DNA of 64,000 nucleotides from Anaerolineaceae bacterium UBA6105 (GCA_002423495.1 DIWN01000041.1:1-64000), one strand, 5' to 3'. Shown: positions 8,298 through 17,221, numbered from the stretch's first letter. Made by a program: numbers and translations. The notes: generated by a model from the letters alone, not told the origin.

Positions 8298-9272
8298 TTA
8301 GGGTGCAGGTGACACACAGCGAAAACCGAAACCAATTTTATGTTCTCTTGGATCGTGATCGGTTGTGTAAGCTATGCGCGTCAATTTCCAGCCATAATCA
8401 AACCCGCCGCCATGCACAACCTTTGTTCCCCCTTGCTCTGGACCCTGAGGGTTGATCTCAGGACTGATTGAATAATAATCCTTGTGATACCAATCAGCGG
8501 TCCATTCCCAAACATTGCCAGCAAGGTCCATCACGCCAAAAGGTGAAGCGCCTTCGGGGTAAGAGCCAACTGCTGCAGTATCACCAAGGCATACCTTACC
8601 AGTGTTTTCATCGAGCATATTGGCTTTAGCGCAGTCAGGGGTTTCGTTTCCCCAGGGAAAGACCCGCTTGTCATCGCCGCGGGCCGAGCGCACCCATTCA
8701 GCTTCAGTTGGCAGTCGCCCTCCCGCCCACTCGCAGTAATCATCGGCTTCAAACCAGGAGACTGCCACTTTCGGGAAATCAGCATATTCAGGGTCTGTGT
8801 AATAATCACGTCGGGTTGCGGAATGCTGATAGTAAGGTTCGTCACAAGCCCCATCCATCACACACAACGCGTATTGAGCGTTTGTCACTTCAAATTTATC
8901 TATGAAGAAAGTGTCAAGATACACCTGGTGCAGGGGCAGCTCATCCGCCATGCAAGAAAAACCGGCATTATTTGCTTCGTCACAGCCAATCCAAACTTGT
9001 CCTGCCGGGATCTCGATCGAGGGCATGCTGTCAATTTCCCGCAAATGGGTTGTGTCTGTTTCTGAAGTAACCCCAGGCTTTTGGGTGGAAGCAGGTGTGG
9101 AGGTGTTTGTAAAAACCGGGGTGAATTCCATTTTTGTTGTGCTAAAAGTGGGGAAAGCGGTTGAAACAGGTTGATCAGTTGCATGCAGTAAATCTTCATT
9201 GTTCGTAAAACAAGCCGAAACAAGCAGAAAGGAGAGCAGCGCTATCAGTAGAAATAGGGGTTGCCATTTCAT
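8298..9272 (-). CDS. formylglycine-generating enzyme family (SUMF1-type) lipoprotein
   Basis: A 324-residue exported protein. The signal peptide ends in lipobox LVSAC (Cys about residue 21), followed by a Ser/Thr-rich linker to about residue 85. The FGE-sulfatase domain starts at IPAGQVWIGCDE and contains HQVYLDTFFIDKFEVTNAQYALC, PKVAVSWFEADDYCEWAGGRLPTEAEW, PWGNE, NVWEWTADWY and a C-terminal GFGFRCV. Many bacterial relatives are not sulfatase activators but serve as surface binding or C-type-lectin-like domains, so the reaction is uncertain. The start at 9272 (MKWQPLF) is chosen because it begins a proper signal peptide. TATAAT lies only 7 bases upstream of it, so the mRNA may be nearly leaderless. 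Confidence 0.85.
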   Translation of the reverse strand: MKWQPLFLLIALLSFLLVSACFTNNEDLLHATDQPVSTAFPTFSTTKMEFTPVFTNTSTPASTQKPGVTSETDTTHLREIDSMPSIEIPAGQVWIGCDEANNAGFSCMADELPLHQVYLDTFFIDKFEVTNAQYALCVMDGACDEPYYQHSATRRDYYTDPEYADFPKVAVSWFEADDYCEWAGGRLPTEAEWVRSARGDDKRVFPWGNETPDCAKANMLDENTGKVCLGDTAAVGSYPEGASPFGVMDLAGNVWEWTADWYHKDYYSISPEINPQGPEQGGTKVVHGGGFDYGWKLTRIAYTTDHDPREHKIGFGFRCVSPAP

Positions 9273-9441
9273 AATGCCTATTATAACTGTTGTCTTTTCC
9301 TTGGTTATCCTACCCGGGCAAATCAACTTGTTTTAGACCTCGATAAAATTAAAGAATAACGGTTTTTTAATTGCCCTTCACCGCTGCCTCTCTAATAACT
9401 AAAAATTATTTTCCTGCTTAATGATTTTTTTCAAAATTAAC

Positions 9442-9469
9442 TTGACTTTCGCCCCTGTGGATGTATAAT
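9442..9469 (+). promoter_or_regulatory. strong promoter of the secreted protease gene
   Basis: TTGACT (9442-9447), 16 bp spacer, perfect TATAAT (9464-9469), 238 bp before the protease start codon. A perfect hairpin starts on the next base. Confidence 0.75.
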
Positions 9470-9502
9470 GATAAAAGAATAGGGGTGTCCTATTCTTTTA
9501 TC
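9470..9502 (+). promoter_or_regulatory. 13-bp perfect inverted repeat at the transcription start
   Basis: GATAAAAGAATAG (9470-9482) and CTATTCTTTTATC (9490-9502) surround 7 bp. The arms begin immediately after the -10 hexamer, so this is either an operator covering +1 or a 5'-terminal RNA hairpin. The strands following it are not T-rich enough for a clear terminator. Confidence 0.65.
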
Positions 9503-9643
9503 TTTAAGCCAATTCGGCGCAGTGCTAAATTGGTCATACAAGACCCATACATTTACCCTATCTCGCCTTTATTGTCCACGCATTGAGCGTTTCCTTTCAA
9601 ACCAAGAATTAACAGCAGAACAATTCGGAGGTGAAAATCAATA

Positions 9644-9697
9644 ATGCCGTCTAAGTCCTATTTGGTGCTTTTGTTTATTCGAATCTTAGTGAAATAA
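9644..9697 (+). CDS. 17-residue leader peptide upstream of the protease
   Basis: A short frame, MPSKSYLVLLFIRILVK, is preceded by GGAGG 12 bases upstream of its ATG, the best ribosome binding site in this leader. Its TAA at 9695-9697 overlaps the AAGGA that serves the protease start at 9707, so translation of the two is probably coupled. The peptide is basic and hydrophobic. Nothing in it suggests amino-acid attenuation. It could be a regulatory leader, a small membrane peptide, or a chance frame with a good site. Confidence 0.5.
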   Translation: MPSKSYLVLLFIRILVK

Positions 9698-9706
9698 GGA
9701 ATTGAC

Positions 9707-12490
9707 ATGAAGAAAAAACTGTTTGATTTGTTTTCGATATTTATCACCGTCTTGATGGTTTTGGGTGTGGTGAATCTGCCCAATAAGGCTGTTGCCCAAA
9801 CGCCTGATCAACACTTGGAAAAAGTGGAAAACAAAGTACTGGATGCTCTGTCAACAGAAGGTGCTTCGAACTATGTCATCGAGATGGCTGAAAAAGCTGA
9901 TTTATCGAAAGCTTATAGCATCATGGACTGGAGTGAACGCGGCTGGTATGTGTATAACACATTACGGGAAGTAGCCGCGCGTACTCAGAAACCCATTATT
10001 GAAATCCTGAAAAAGCAGGGGATCAAATATCAATCTTTCTTTGCCGCCAACGAAATTGCGGTCTATGGCAGTGGAATAAGCACCCTGACCGAAATCACCT
10101 CTTTGAAGGCAGTGGATCGCATTCGGTTTCCACGGACGGCAACGGTTGACCCGGGCTTTTTCTCAATCCAACCATCAACCGTCCCCCAGGGCAGTATAAA
10201 TGCGCTTGACTGGGGTATCACGGACACCAATGCAGGTCAATTCTGGTCCACCTTTGACATGCAAGGGGACGGTCTGATAGTAGCTAACATTGACACCGGT
10301 GTTCAGTGGGACCATCCCGCGCTGGATCAATCCTTCAAATGCGGCAACGATCCTACTGATCCTGCCTGTTGGGCAGACCCGTCTAATATTTGTGGTGGCT
10401 CTGCCTGCGATAATAATGGGCACGGAACCCACACCATGGGCACCATGGTCGGCAATGATGACCCAACACTCACCTACCAAGTCGGTATGGCACCTAACGC
10501 ACAGTGGATTGCCTGTAAAGGCTGTGAATCCAACACTTGTTCTGAGGACGCACTGAATGCTTGCGCGGACTGGATCCTTGCGCCTGGCGGTAACCCAGCC
10601 AACCGCCCCCACATCGTCAATAACTCCTGGGGGGATGTCGGGGGTGATGCCTGGTATCTGGATAAGGTAATTGCCTGGCGCGCGGCGGGCATTTTCCCGG
10701 CATTCTCAGCTGGCAACAGTGGACCGGGCTGTGGGACTCTTGGCTCCCCTGGCGATTACCAGGAAAGCTTTGGAACTGCAAGCCACATGATCAGCCGCGA
10801 CATTTCCAGTTTCTCCAGCCGAGGTCCCTCAACTTTTGGCGATGATCCTTACACGAAGCCAAACATTTCGGCACCTGGGTCAAACATTTGTTCCTCCATC
10901 CCCGGCAGTGCATGGAGCTGCGGCTACAGCGGCACCTCTATGGCAGCACCGCACGTGGCAGGGGCTGTGGCTTTGCTTTGGTCCTGTAACGCTTCCTTGA
11001 TTGGAGATATGGCGGCGACCTTCGAGCTGCTGCAGGATACTGCTGATCCGCCAAATGACGCTGGGAACTGCGGCGTCCCAGCGGATGGCGAAGGTAACTA
11101 CACTTATGGTTATGGCTACCTTAATGTTCTGGCAGCAGGTCAACAGACTTGTTCAGTCGGCACTTTAGCTGGAACTGTGACAGACGGCAACAATCCCATT
11201 GAAGGTGCAACTGTGACCGCAGACAATGGAGCCCGTTTGGTGGTTGATGTTTTAACCCTGGCGGACGGCACTTATTCATTAAACTTACCAAGTGGAACTT
11301 ATACAGTTTCTGCCACGAAAAATGTATACAGCGAGGATATTGAAACAGATGTAGTCGTGGTTAAAGGCCAAAAAACCACAATGAACTTTGTCGTCACCCC
11401 GTCCAACCTGTTTTCTGGTCATGTCATGGGCTTCGAAGCCTGCGATGTCAATCCAGCAGCCTTGGAAGGCGCCACGGTCAACTTCTGGCAGGGCACAACT
11501 ATTGTTGCTACAACGACCACAAACGCTGTAGGTTATTACTCTTACACATTACCGGCCGGCACCTATGATATCGAATTTGTCATGGATGGGTTTGAAACCG
11601 AATATGCTGAAGAAGTTGAGCTTGCTGCAGGAGAAACCGTGACAGTGGACTTCACACTCCGCCTGATTGCCCCCTGCATCAGCGTTGAACCGACCAGCCT
11701 GGAACAAACTCAAGCCACTGATACGACTACCTCGCAGACCCTCAGAATCATAAATACAGGTGCTGGCGATGGCGTCTTTGAGCTTCTCGAATTGCCGGTA
11801 AGCAGTCTGCTACTGGATCAATTGTTGCAAGACCCAAGCTTTGAAGCATACACACCCAATCCTTACTGGGATGAATACTCTGCAACTTATGGAACCCCGC
11901 TTTGCACCGTTACTGATTGCGGTATTGGAACTGGCACCGGACCCAATACCGGGAATGTTTGGTCTTGGTTCGGTGGCTCCGGAACAGGAGATTCAGGTTA
12001 CGTCTCCCAGGATGTGCTCATGCTACCTGGAACTGCTGAGATAACCTTCTATGCGGAGCAATATGTCTGCGGCGCTGCAGGAGCAAGTAATTACATGGCT
12101 CTCAAGATCGATGGTACAGATCCGGCCTGCGGTGTGCTTGGCTATCGTCTCGTGACGGTAGATGTTAGTGATTTTGCTGATGGCGACACGCATGAAATCA
12201 TGTTTGACTCCGTAACAGTAGATGTTGCTAACTTCTTCCTCGATGATGTTGAATTGAACCTTGAAGTTGGGGGTGATGTTCCATGGCTCTCGCTGGATCC
12301 CACCGCTGGCGTTGTCTTTGCGGATAGCTCCACGGATGTTACGGTCACTTACGACTCGACCGGTCTGGCTGAGGGCGATTACTTCGCCGCAATCTGGGTC
12401 AAGAACCCGCCAGCTGCTGCGATCAATGTTCCTGTAACATTACACATCACTAATTGGAACTACATCTACTTGCCTCTGATCCTCAAGTAA
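9707..12490 (+). CDS. secreted subtilisin-like serine protease (S8) with C-terminal beta domains
   Basis: A 927-residue exported protease. The signal peptide (cleavage about AVA-Q, residue 30) and a propeptide (to about 145) precede the S8 domain with triad Asp196 (ANIDTGV), His239 (GHGTHTMG) and Ser411 (SGTSMAAPH). Two carboxypeptidase-regulatory-like beta domains follow (about 483-565 and 570-655, both with GTY turns). Next comes an Ig-like strand set (ISVEPTSLEQTQ) interrupted by a jelly-roll-like insert (about 705-855) and resumed at PWLSLDPTAGVVF. The protein ends in IYLPLILK, a tail recalled as frequent on Chloroflexota secreted proteins. Secretion and peptide supply for the Opp system are inferred. 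A strong stem-loop closes the transcript. Confidence 0.93.
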   Translation: MKKKLFDLFSIFITVLMVLGVVNLPNKAVAQTPDQHLEKVENKVLDALSTEGASNYVIEMAEKADLSKAYSIMDWSERGWYVYNTLREVAARTQKPIIEILKKQGIKYQSFFAANEIAVYGSGISTLTEITSLKAVDRIRFPRTATVDPGFFSIQPSTVPQGSINALDWGITDTNAGQFWSTFDMQGDGLIVANIDTGVQWDHPALDQSFKCGNDPTDPACWADPSNICGGSACDNNGHGTHTMGTMVGNDDPTLTYQVGMAPNAQWIACKGCESNTCSEDALNACADWILAPGGNPANRPHIVNNSWGDVGGDAWYLDKVIAWRAAGIFPAFSAGNSGPGCGTLGSPGDYQESFGTASHMISRDISSFSSRGPSTFGDDPYTKPNISAPGSNICSSIPGSAWSCGYSGTSMAAPHVAGAVALLWSCNASLIGDMAATFELLQDTADPPNDAGNCGVPADGEGNYTYGYGYLNVLAAGQQTCSVGTLAGTVTDGNNPIEGATVTADNGARLVVDVLTLADGTYSLNLPSGTYTVSATKNVYSEDIETDVVVVKGQKTTMNFVVTPSNLFSGHVMGFEACDVNPAALEGATVNFWQGTTIVATTTTNAVGYYSYTLPAGTYDIEFVMDGFETEYAEEVELAAGETVTVDFTLRLIAPCISVEPTSLEQTQATDTTTSQTLRIINTGAGDGVFELLELPVSSLLLDQLLQDPSFEAYTPNPYWDEYSATYGTPLCTVTDCGIGTGTGPNTGNVWSWFGGSGTGDSGYVSQDVLMLPGTAEITFYAEQYVCGAAGASNYMALKIDGTDPACGVLGYRLVTVDVSDFADGDTHEIMFDSVTVDVANFFLDDVELNLEVGGDVPWLSLDPTAGVVFADSSTDVTVTYDSTGLAEGDYFAAIWVKNPPAAAINVPVTLHITNWNYIYLPLILK

Positions 12491-12532
12491 GCTGGATCTG
12501 AGAAGAACCTGGTTTACAGGTTTAGAATAAAC

Positions 12533-12564
12533 AACAGGGGCTGGCTAAAAAGCCAGCCCCTGTT
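12533..12564 (+). terminator. strong stem-loop after the protease gene
   Basis: AACAGGGGCTGGCT-AAAA-AGCCAGCCCCTGTT is a perfect 14-bp stem with a 4-nt loop, 43 bp past the stop codon. The downstream T tract is weak, but stem strength and position support termination. Confidence 0.75.
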
Positions 12565-12575
12565 AAATCACTGTA

Positions 12576-12736
12576 GGAGGCTGACCCAAAAGCCCCCATT
12601 CGTAGAAAATTTCTCTAAGAGTGGGGGCTGCTTTACTTTACACTCCGTAACATAAAAGTGTAATCCCTATTTTATAGCAAAATACGCTCATAAGTGGGGA
12701 TGTAAAATAATGGAGTTGACTTTTGGGTCAGCCTCT
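12576..12736. mobile_element. 161-bp MITE-like element with TA flanks
   Basis: Terminal inverted repeats of 19 bp (GGAGGCTGACCCAAAAGCC at 12576-12594; complement of 12718-12736 is AGAGGCTGACCCAAAAGTC) differ at two positions. The element is flanked on both sides by TA, the target duplication of IS630/Tc1-mariner type transposition. It has no coding capacity. The interior folds further (AGCCCCCA ... TGGGGGCT near 12591-12632). No matching transposase is in the window. Confidence 0.75.
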
Positions 12737-12738
12737 TA

Positions 12739-13020
12739 TCAATTTATCCTCACGCCATCATGGTTGACGCATCCCGCAGGGGGAGGCTTTGCACGGCGTC
12801 AACCCTACAAAAAAGCCTACCTTTTCCTTATCAATTTATCCTCATGCCAGCATGGTTGACGCGGGCATCAACCCTACATTCTCACTCATTATCAGCATTT
12901 GTGATGTCAGGTTGAACCTCGCAACCTGACCTACACGTACGTTTATGATGGCACAGAGACAAATGCCATTCACGGTTGACGCATCCCGCAGAGGGAGGCT
13001 TTGCACGGCGTCAAGCCTGC
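12739..13020. repeat. left array of GGTTGACGC...GCGTCAACC palindromic repeats
   Basis: Copies at 12762-12808 (47 bp, termini GGTTGACGC / GCGTCAACCCTAC around CCCGCAGGGGGAGGCTTTGCACG), 12854-12877 (24-bp short form) and 12974-13020. A related hairpin GTCAGGTTG / CAACCTGACCTAC is at 12906-12934. Spacers share CTTATCAATTTATCCTCA. The next 130 bp (13021-13150) hold a possible TATACT -10 at 13087-13092 and a GACCT / AGGTC hairpin before the downstream operon. Confidence 0.8.
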
Positions 13021-13150
13021 AAGATCATCGTAAATTTACCCTCACGAAAGTCTATACATCTTAATAACAACTAAATGACCTGCTCGTATACTTTCCCGAT
13101 GCATGAAAACACTACAGAAGAGGACCTGAAGGTTTAGGTCAAAGGATTTA

Positions 13151-14569
13151 ATGATGAAAACAAGCTTTCGAAAAAACAAAATAGTCTGGATAATTGTGGG
13201 TCTCCTCCTGGTTGGTGCAGTGATCACTGCGCTCTTACTTAGCAGGTCTGCCTCAGAAAAAGCAGAAACAGAAGCGCCTGTTCTGCAAACAGCCAAGGTG
13301 CGCAGGGGTGACCTGGTTGTCAGTTCAGCCGGCAGCGGAAGCGTGATTACGGCCGCTCAGACCCAATTGGGTTTTCGAACCAGTGGAGTGGTGTCTGCTG
13401 TGAATGTGGAGTCGGGACAACAAGTTAGCGAAGGTGACATCCTGGCGAGTTTAGACAATGCAGCACACCAAACATCATTCATCCAGGCAGAAGCAAACCT
13501 CGAATCCACATTCTCAGCTTCAGGAATTGCCAAATATCAACTTGAGCTTGCTGAAGCGCAAGTAGCCTACGATAAAGCCCTCGGAGAATCAAACGTTTAC
13601 GATCCTGATAACGGCTACGAAAACGAAATCGCAATTTTGAAAAATTCTGTTCTCCTCGCGCAGAAAGCCGTTGAGGCCGCTGAATACAACGATTCCTTGT
13701 ACCTATACTATCCGGAGGGTGACCTTTACAAAGCGAAAGCATCAGCTGACTTGGCTGACGCAAAAATCAAATTAGAGAAATTATTAGCTGAGCTGGCTTA
13801 TTACGAATTAGAACCGGTTGATTCAGGCGAAACAAAAGTGATGGCGAATTTGGAAATTGCCAGGGCGCGCTTAGGTGAGGCGCAAACCGCGCTTGAAATT
13901 GTGCACTCAGGTGACCTGGATCGTTTGCCAGAAGCTCTTGCGGCAACAGAGGGAACAGCGTTGTTTGAATTAAAGCTTGACTATCTTGCCTATGAAAATG
14001 CGCGGATGGCCCTTGAAAACACGAATCTGGTTGCTCCTTATGATGGGGTTGTTGGGAACTTGAATCTTGTGCCAGGTCAAAGCGTGAGCACAAGCCCCGT
14101 GTTGACGCTTACATCCATGGATGAACTTTTGGTGAAGTTTTATATGGATGAAACCGACTTATCGGGACTTTCTGTTGGCAATCGCACTATCTATACTTTT
14201 TCCGCTCATCCTGAAACCACTTTTGAGGGTGAAGTTGCTGCAATTGAACCCTCGCTGCAGATGATTGATGGTTCTGCTGCGGTAGTAGCCTGGGGCACAC
14301 TGCCCGAAAAGCCAAACTTTTACTTGCTAATCGGCATGACAATCGATGTTGAGATCATCGCTGGAGAAGCGAAAAATGCCCTCCTCATTCCCGTCCAGGC
14401 ATTGCGTGAAATTACACCGGAATCATTCGCCGTCTTTGTCGTCCAAGAGGACGGATCTTTGAAGCTCACGCCTGTGACCATCGGCTTGCGGGACTTCGCC
14501 AATGCTGAAGTTTTAGCTGGTCTTGAAGCCGGCGACGTTATCAGCACAGGTAGCGTTGAAACTGAGTAA
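13151..14569 (+). CDS. MacA/HlyD-type periplasmic adaptor (membrane fusion) protein
   Basis: A 472-residue adaptor with an N-terminal membrane anchor (residues about 10-28). The first lipoyl half-motif is GSVITAAQTQLGFRTSGVVSAVNVESGQQVSEGDILASLD, a long alpha-helical coiled-coil hairpin spans about 115-275, the second lipoyl half is APYDGVVGNLNLVPGQSV, and beta-barrel and membrane-proximal domains follow. It links an ABC permease to the exterior, as MacA does for MacB. AAAGGA lies 6 bases before tandem ATGs (13151 and 13154). It heads a four-gene operon. In a single-membrane cell it would act as an extracytoplasmic accessory; the substrate is unknown. Confidence 0.88.
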   Translation: MMKTSFRKNKIVWIIVGLLLVGAVITALLLSRSASEKAETEAPVLQTAKVRRGDLVVSSAGSGSVITAAQTQLGFRTSGVVSAVNVESGQQVSEGDILASLDNAAHQTSFIQAEANLESTFSASGIAKYQLELAEAQVAYDKALGESNVYDPDNGYENEIAILKNSVLLAQKAVEAAEYNDSLYLYYPEGDLYKAKASADLADAKIKLEKLLAELAYYELEPVDSGETKVMANLEIARARLGEAQTALEIVHSGDLDRLPEALAATEGTALFELKLDYLAYENARMALENTNLVAPYDGVVGNLNLVPGQSVSTSPVLTLTSMDELLVKFYMDETDLSGLSVGNRTIYTFSAHPETTFEGEVAAIEPSLQMIDGSAAVVAWGTLPEKPNFYLLIGMTIDVEIIAGEAKNALLIPVQALREITPESFAVFVVQEDGSLKLTPVTIGLRDFANAEVLAGLEAGDVISTGSVETE

Positions 14570-14594
14570 TCAAGAGAACCAAACGGAAAACAAG

Positions 14595-15326
14595 ATGGAA
14601 AGCATTTTAATAGAAACGAAAGAAATGACAAAGGTTTATGGCGAATCGGACGCCGCTATCTTTGCGCTTGCAGGAATCGACTTGCAGGTCAGAAGTGGTG
14701 AGTTTGTGGCAATTATGGGCCACTCCGGCTCTGGTAAATCAACGCTTTTGAATATCCTGGGATGTCTTGACCGGCCGACGACAGGCACATATAACCTGGA
14801 TGGTCGGGATGTGAGTCAATTGAACAAGAATCAACTGGCTGAAATACGAAATCAGAAATTAGGTTTTATTTTCCAATCATTCAATTTATTGCCCCGTTTG
14901 AGCGCATTGGGGAACGTGATGCTTCCCATGTTTTATGACCCCACAGAAGATATTCCAGCTTCCGAAGCAAGATCGCGCGCGATTGCCTCCCTTGAATCGG
15001 TCGGATTAGGCTCCAGGCTGGACCACTACCCGAACCAACTTTCTGGCGGGCAACAACAAAGGGTTGCCATAGCGCGTGCTTTGGTTAACCATCCACCTTT
15101 GATTCTGGCTGACGAACCAACCGGGAACCTTGACTCTAAAACCGGTGCTGAGATTATGGAAATATTAGACCATTTGCACAAAGACGGCACAACTATTGTG
15201 ATGGTCACACATGAACCTGATATTGCCCGGCATGCCGGTCGGATAGTTTGTGTCAAAGATGGCCTGATTAACTCAGATGGCGATCATGGAAGTACGCCCT
15301 GTATTGGCGAGAGAGAATTAGAATGA
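14595..15326 (+). CDS. MacB/LolD-type ABC transporter ATP-binding protein
   Basis: A 243-residue ATPase with Walker A GHSGSGKS, signature [15 protein letters not shown], Walker [14 protein letters not shown] and the H-loop VTHEPD. The GNLDS sequence and length place it in the MacB/LolD/FtsE group that pairs with FtsX-like permeases. The start at 14595 (MESILIET) follows GGAAAACAAG and lies 25 bp after the adaptor stop; a longer frame into the adaptor is unlikely. Its stop overlaps the permease start as ATGA. It powers export or extrusion with the next gene's product. Confidence 0.92.
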   Translation: MESILIETKEMTKVYGESDAAIFALAGIDLQVRSGEFVAIMGHSGSGKSTLLNILGCLDRPTTGTYNLDGRDVSQLNKNQLAEIRNQKLGFIFQSFNLLPRLSALGNVMLPMFYDPTEDIPASEARSRAIASLESVGLGSRLDHYPNQLSGGQQQRVAIARALVNHPPLILADEPTGNLDSKTGAEIMEILDHLHKDGTTIVMVTHEPDIARHAGRIVCVKDGLINSDGDHGSTPCIGERELE

Positions 15327-16534
15327 AACTGAATAAGATTCTTCGATCAGCCTGGGAAGGACTGATGCTCAATAAAGGGCGATCCGTCCTGACTACGCTT
15401 GGTGTGATTATCGGTGTTGCTTCGGTCATCATTATGCTTGCAATCAGTGCAGGAACCGAAGCAGAGATCGCAAGACAAATCAACGCCCTGGGGGCAAGCC
15501 TTGTAATTGTAACTCCAGCAAAGGGAACCCCAGGAAGTACCAGAACATTGCTGTATGATGACGCGCTGGCCATTGGCAAACAGGTTGTGGGAATTGTCGG
15601 CGTTTCAGCTGAACAAGCTCCACCCCCGCAAAATATAAAAGCCAATGACCAAACTCTTGGAGATATTTCTGTAATAGGCACTTCGCCAGAATTTCCCGAT
15701 GTGCGGGATTACCCGCTTGCATCAGGACGCTACTTCAATCAGAGTGAGGATGACCGAAAAGCGAAAGTCGCGGTGCTTGGATCTGGAATTGCCATGGACT
15801 TGTTCGGTGACACAGACCCAATCGGCCAGACTGTAACTGTTGGGACAACCAGGTTAACAGTTATTGGGGTTATGGAATCAAAGGGAGTCGTCTCAGACGT
15901 AGATTACGACGGACGCGTTTACATTCCGATAAATTTAGTGTTTGACAAATTTATTGGAACTATGAGAATTGGTCCAGACCGCATTCGAACGATTTACGTA
16001 AAAGCTGAAAGCCCTGATAGGATTTCGAGTGTTATCACCCAAATTACAGCTGTTCTGGCTGAGCGTCATGATGTTGACGCCAGCAATCCGGATTTTTCCG
16101 TCCAAACTCAGCAAGATATCATCGACACACGTGAAGCAACCACGGCTGCCTTCCGTGACTTGTTAGCCTGGGTCGCAGGAGTTTCCCTGGTGGTTGGGGG
16201 TATTGGGATCATGAACATCATGCTGGTCAGTGTTACCGAAAGAACGCGCGAAATCGGTTTGCGCCAGGCTTTAGGGGCTCGACCCGGTGATGTTTTGCTC
16301 CAGTTCTTGTTTGAGGCTGTCATACTTAGCCTCGTCGGAGGGTTGGTGGGGATTATCCTGGGCGTTGGCGGATCCTATCTTTTTGGTAAGTTTGGAAGTA
16401 TGAGCACTGCAATTGTCCCACTTTCCATCCCCCTGGCGTTTGGAGCTGCGGCAATCGTTGGCATATTTTTTGGATATTACCCGGCAGTTCAGGCAGCAAA
16501 GCTTGATCCAATTGTTGCCCTGAGGCACGAATAG
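15323..16534 (+). CDS. MacB/FtsX-type ABC transporter permease
   Basis: A 403-residue permease. One N-terminal membrane span (about 20-42) precedes the large extracytoplasmic MacB_PCD domain (about 45-245). Three C-terminal spans form the FtsX domain: LLAWVAGVSLVVGGIGIMNIMLVSVTERTREIGLRQALGA, then two more around 330-390. The family couples ATP hydrolysis in the cytoplasm to extracellular conformational work rather than pumping through a channel. It overlaps the ATPase by 4 bp. Together with the adaptor and the downstream lipoprotein it is probably a drug, peptide or lipid exporter. Confidence 0.92.
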   Translation: MKLNKILRSAWEGLMLNKGRSVLTTLGVIIGVASVIIMLAISAGTEAEIARQINALGASLVIVTPAKGTPGSTRTLLYDDALAIGKQVVGIVGVSAEQAPPPQNIKANDQTLGDISVIGTSPEFPDVRDYPLASGRYFNQSEDDRKAKVAVLGSGIAMDLFGDTDPIGQTVTVGTTRLTVIGVMESKGVVSDVDYDGRVYIPINLVFDKFIGTMRIGPDRIRTIYVKAESPDRISSVITQITAVLAERHDVDASNPDFSVQTQQDIIDTREATTAAFRDLLAWVAGVSLVVGGIGIMNIMLVSVTERTREIGLRQALGARPGDVLLQFLFEAVILSLVGGLVGIILGVGGSYLFGKFGSMSTAIVPLSIPLAFGAAAIVGIFFGYYPAVQAAKLDPIVALRHE

Positions 16535-16564
16535 TCAATTTTGAAAAATTAGAAGGAATATAAA

Positions 16565-17221
16565 ATGAAACGCACACACTACATTATTTTGGTTCTGATC
16601 ATTGCCAGCATGCTCACGGCATGCGGCTCTGCAGATCAAAAAACAGAATCTGTAAGCCTCGTCGAACCGACCGCAAACGCATTAAATTCTCCTGCGATCA
16701 CAATAAGCACGGATCCTGCCGAGGTTTCTCAAAAGAATGCCTTTGACTACGAATATGAAGGGGCGCTCTCGAGTCGCTTGCTACTGGCCTTTGGTTCTCT
16801 CAAATTGGCTGAATCTGCAAACCCAATCACAGTCGATCAAGCTCCCCAAATGTTGATGCTTTGGCAGGCTCTTGACAACCTGACTCGATCAGGCATCAGT
16901 GCAGAAGCAGAGGTAGATGCGCTAATGTCCCAAATCGAAGTCTTGTTTTCGTCGGAACAGATTTCTGCGATTAATGCCATGGCATTAACGCAAGTGGACC
17001 TTCAAACCTGGGCTCAAACCAATGGGATAACAATTGGATCCGGGACCGGTACCGGTATGGGCACGGGACAAGGCTCGGGATCAGGATCGGGATTGTCGCC
17101 GGAAGAGAAAGCCACTAAACAGGCAGAGAACAATCCTACTGGAACAACTTCCACAGGAGAAGGTGGACTATCTTCAGCAGTCACTGAGGCTTTGATAAGC
17201 TACCTTGAAGGTATCAAGTAA
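16565..17221 (+). CDS. lipoprotein of the MacAB-like operon, unknown function
   Basis: A 218-residue protein with a signal peptide ending in lipobox LTAC (Cys about 20). The middle (about 60-150) is predicted mostly helical. Residues about 158-178 are a Gly/Ser/Thr-only run (GSGTGTGMGTGQGSGSGSG) acting as a flexible linker to a short C-terminal segment. No family is recognised. AGAAGGAAT lies 6-7 bases upstream and the gap to the permease is 30 bp, so it is the last gene of the operon, followed by a 15-bp hairpin. A surface partner of the transporter is plausible from position only. Confidence 0.75.
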   Translation: MKRTHYIILVLIIASMLTACGSADQKTESVSLVEPTANALNSPAITISTDPAEVSQKNAFDYEYEGALSSRLLLAFGSLKLAESANPITVDQAPQMLMLWQALDNLTRSGISAEAEVDALMSQIEVLFSSEQISAINAMALTQVDLQTWAQTNGITIGSGTGTGMGTGQGSGSGSGLSPEEKATKQAENNPTGTTSTGEGGLSSAVTEALISYLEGIK

